From the NCBI RefSeq assembly GCF_002094975.1, contig NZ_CP015283.1:434001-498000 (forward strand): DNA of 64,000 bases, read 5' to 3'. The notes under the pieces are model-generated. The model worked only from the letters and a program-made list of their open reading frames with translations. It did no database searches and was not told where the DNA came from. This document shows, one piece after another, positions 62,202 through 64,000 of the stretch. The DNA is from Streptococcus salivarius (lineage in GTDB: Bacteria > Bacillota > Bacilli > Lactobacillales > Streptococcaceae). Numbering within the stretch: position 1 is the stretch's first letter; each line of letters starts with the position of its first letter. Both the position numbers and the translations under genes were made by a program.

Positions 62202-63301
62202 TGAGTTCACAATCTCGTGATGTGCTGAACCAATCTTACCTGCAATCTTACCTGCTCCAGAGCCTAAACATGGCTCTGGGGGCTTTAATGCAGGGAGAAA
62301 CCAGCTACACCAATTCTTTTAATATTGTTATTCAAGAAGACGGGTTTATCTTTGTCCCTCGTCTGCCATGTGCCTATATCCTTGATGATGACTTGTACAA
62401 AAAAATCTATCTGATTGCCAATGCTTCACTTTATCCACAATACACACTCCTAAAACAAAACGCTACCTATTTTGTCCCTCTAGAAACGGATGACTTACAC
62501 ATTAAACGTGGTTTATTCTTCCCTTGGAAAAGAGGAATTTCAGAACGTTTAGCCATTCCTGATTTGGATAAGTTTTCAGCCAGATTACCACATGGGAAAA
62601 TTCCTATCATGAAGCACTTTGAACTCAATTTAGACAAGGTCAATCACTGGGCTATTGCTGGAAATTCAGGTTCTGGGAAATCGTACGCTCTCACTTACTT
62701 TTTGAGTGTACTGAAGCATATGTCTGACTTAATTATCATTGATCCTAAATTCGATACACCAAGTCGTTGGGCAAGAGAAAATCAAATTGCAGTTATCCAC
62801 CCTGTCGAAAATCGTTCAAAATCTGATTTTGTTTCACAGGTCAATGAACAATTAAGTCAGTGCGCAAACCTCATTCAGAAACGACAAGCTATTTTGTATG
62901 ATAACCCCAATCATCAATTTACCCATCTAACCATTGTCATTGATGAAGTCCTAGCTCTATCAGAGGGAGTCAATAAGAATATCAAAGAAGCCTTTTTCTC
63001 CTTACTCTCACAGATTGCCTTGTTAGGGCGTGCTACCAAAATCCATTTGTTCTTAGTAAGCCAGCGTTTTGACCACAATACTATCCCAATTTCAGTGAGG
63101 GAACAGCTAAACGTATTGTTACAAATTGGAAATATCAATCAGAAAACTACTCAATTTTTATTTCCAGACTTAGACCCAGAGGGTATTGTCATTCCAACAG
63201 GACATGGGACAGGTCTCATTCAAGTTATTGACAATGAACATCCCTACCAAGTTCTCCCCTTACTCTGCCCAACCTACTACACTAAACGAGGTATCCTATG
63301 A
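62201..63301 (+). CDS. FtsK/SpoIIIE-type coupling ATPase of the ICE
   Basis: 366 aa. Walker A GNSGSGKS is at residues 154-161; Walker B is LTIVIDEVLAL; ATKIHLFLVSQRFD is the following conserved block. It is shorter than Tn916 Orf21 (about 460 aa), which suits an ICESt3-like version. It probably brings the relaxase-DNA complex to the conjugation pore. It overlaps the next gene by four bases (ATGA). Confidence 0.85.
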   Translation: MSSQSRDVLNQSYLQSYLLQSLNMALGALMQGETSYTNSFNIVIQEDGFIFVPRLPCAYILDDDLYKKIYLIANASLYPQYTLLKQNATYFVPLETDDLHIKRGLFFPWKRGISERLAIPDLDKFSARLPHGKIPIMKHFELNLDKVNHWAIAGNSGSGKSYALTYFLSVLKHMSDLIIIDPKFDTPSRWARENQIAVIHPVENRSKSDFVSQVNEQLSQCANLIQKRQAILYDNPNHQFTHLTIVIDEVLALSEGVNKNIKEAFFSLLSQIALLGRATKIHLFLVSQRFDHNTIPISVREQLNVLLQIGNINQKTTQFLFPDLDPEGIVIPTGHGTGLIQVIDNEHPYQVLPLLCPTYYTKRGIL

Positions 63302-63903
63302 CCAATAAAACCTACTTTATGAGAATTTTTAATCTCATACTATACTTATTTCTATTTGCTCCTATCTGTTCTGCATTTGGCTGGTTATTCAACTTTCTTT
63401 CAGTTCAATTAACCAACATCACATTTGTCAATCTAGATACGGTCAAAAGTACTACGGATATCATTGGTTCCGTTTGCCATAGAATTGCTCTTGTTTCTCT
63501 ACTACTTGCTTTATTATTGGCTGGATCAGAGATAATACAACGGTTGAAAACAGATAGTTTTTGGAACTATATCCAATCTGTCTATCACACTTTCCTGTTG
63601 CGACACTTCCTGTTTCAGCGTGAACGAGTACAGAAGATAAGCAACCTTGAACACCAGACCGTTACCACTATCAATCCAATCCATAACGGATTTAACCGAG
63701 CTGTTCGCAAGTGTATTGTAGATATACGAAAAGATGCCATCACTATTTTTCTAAAAGTCCCTAGAGACCAACAGGGGCAAAAAATCCTAAAAGAGATGGA
63801 AGCACAATTAAAAGAAGAAATCGTCAGCCAACACGCAGACTATTATTTCTCCTCTCCTATTCGAGTTCGTAACCAATTGTGGTTCACTGGACAAAAACGT
63901 TAA
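63298..63903 (+). CDS. ICE membrane protein of the transfer operon
   Basis: 201 aa. Two membrane segments (about 9-31, ILYLFLFAPICSAFGWLF, and about 60-78, IALVSLLLALLLAGS) are followed by a cytoplasmic domain of about 120 residues. It is coupled to the ATPase gene by ATGA. Homologues in this position are found in ICESt-type modules; the function is not known to me. Confidence 0.7.
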   Translation: MTNKTYFMRIFNLILYLFLFAPICSAFGWLFNFLSVQLTNITFVNLDTVKSTTDIIGSVCHRIALVSLLLALLLAGSEIIQRLKTDSFWNYIQSVYHTFLLRHFLFQRERVQKISNLEHQTVTTINPIHNGFNRAVRKCIVDIRKDAITIFLKVPRDQQGQKILKEMEAQLKEEIVSQHADYYFSSPIRVRNQLWFTGQKR

Positions 63904-63909
63904 TACCTT

Positions 63910-63953
63910 GGGGCTGTGGCTTGCGTTAAGCAAAAGCCAGACAGCCCCTTTTT
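63910..63953 (+). terminator. Terminator after the ICE membrane protein gene
   Basis: GGGGCTGT (63910-63917) and ACAGCCCC (63941-63948), with an inner GGCTT/AAGCC, followed by TTTTT. Confidence 0.75.
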
Positions 63954-63974
63954 ATATTCTTATCTATCATGACC

Positions 63975-64000
63975 TATTGGGGTTACTACGACCCCCAATA
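63975..64000. other. Inverted repeat at window end, possible ICE oriT
   Basis: TATTGGGG (63975-63982) and CCCCAATA (63993-64000) flank TTACTACGAC. It sits after the coupling-protein operon, where MobT-type ICEs carry oriT before the relaxase gene, which would lie beyond the window. Confidence 0.4.

Overview
The window is low-GC Firmicute chromosome and looks like Streptococcus of the salivarius/thermophilus group. The evidence is streptococcal protein sequences throughout (RuvB, PurA, OatA/Adr, IreB, NrdD), AGGAGG ribosome binding sites, a streptococcal gene order and several IS30-family elements. Species is an inference; no 16S gene is present.

Layout. (1) 1-1.4 kb: the first codons of fba, an IS30-family element and a tRNA-Leu. 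(2) 1.5-17.7 kb: a GshA-type ligase gene, then the complete S10-spc-alpha ribosomal superoperon on the minus strand (rpsJ to rplQ, with secY, adk, infA and rpoA). (3) 17.7-24.1 kb: ruvB, a second copy of the same IS30 element in inverted orientation, a tyrosine phosphatase/MORN protein/OatA operon, and purA. (4) 25.08-30.20 kb: a small element beside tRNA-Lys with a tyrosine integrase, a DUF3173 protein, a Rep_trans (MobT-type) initiator, a repressor with palindromic operators and an oriT-like hairpin. A structured RNA, probably 6S RNA, lies immediately upstream of that tRNA. (5) 30.5-48.7 kb: core genes rarA, rpmB, ireB-ruvX-DUF1292, a large membrane protein, nrdD/nrdG behind NrdR-like boxes, yaaA, yitT, aspS, hisS, a PTS IIBC gene, a MetE-family gene split by a different IS30 element, and rpmF-rpmG.

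(6) 48.7 kb to the end is accessory. Three related att-like sequences (about 48.76, 50.99 and 58.05 kb) divide it. The first segment carries an ABC transporter. The second is an integrative element with its own integrase, Xis-like protein, Rep_trans initiator, decayed small genes and an AlbA_2/Schlafen-type protein. Then come a cadmium-resistance cadD/cadX pair, a large HTH protein and the start of an ICE conjugation module (sigma-like protein, DUF961 protein, FtsK/coupling ATPase, membrane protein), which runs off the window.

How it works together. Regions 2, 3 and 5 are ordinary housekeeping. The interest lies in how mobile DNA has been added: inverted IS30 copies bracket the ribosomal superoperon, one element uses the tRNA-Lys 3' end, and a tandem accretion sits downstream of rpmG. 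Two, and perhaps three, independent MobT-type replication/transfer origins appear to be present. Regulatory structures I could read include a probable leaderless ruvB, hairpin-spaced ribosome binding sites at purA and hisS, a MET-box before the broken metE-like gene, NrdR boxes and a CadC/CadX-type operator.
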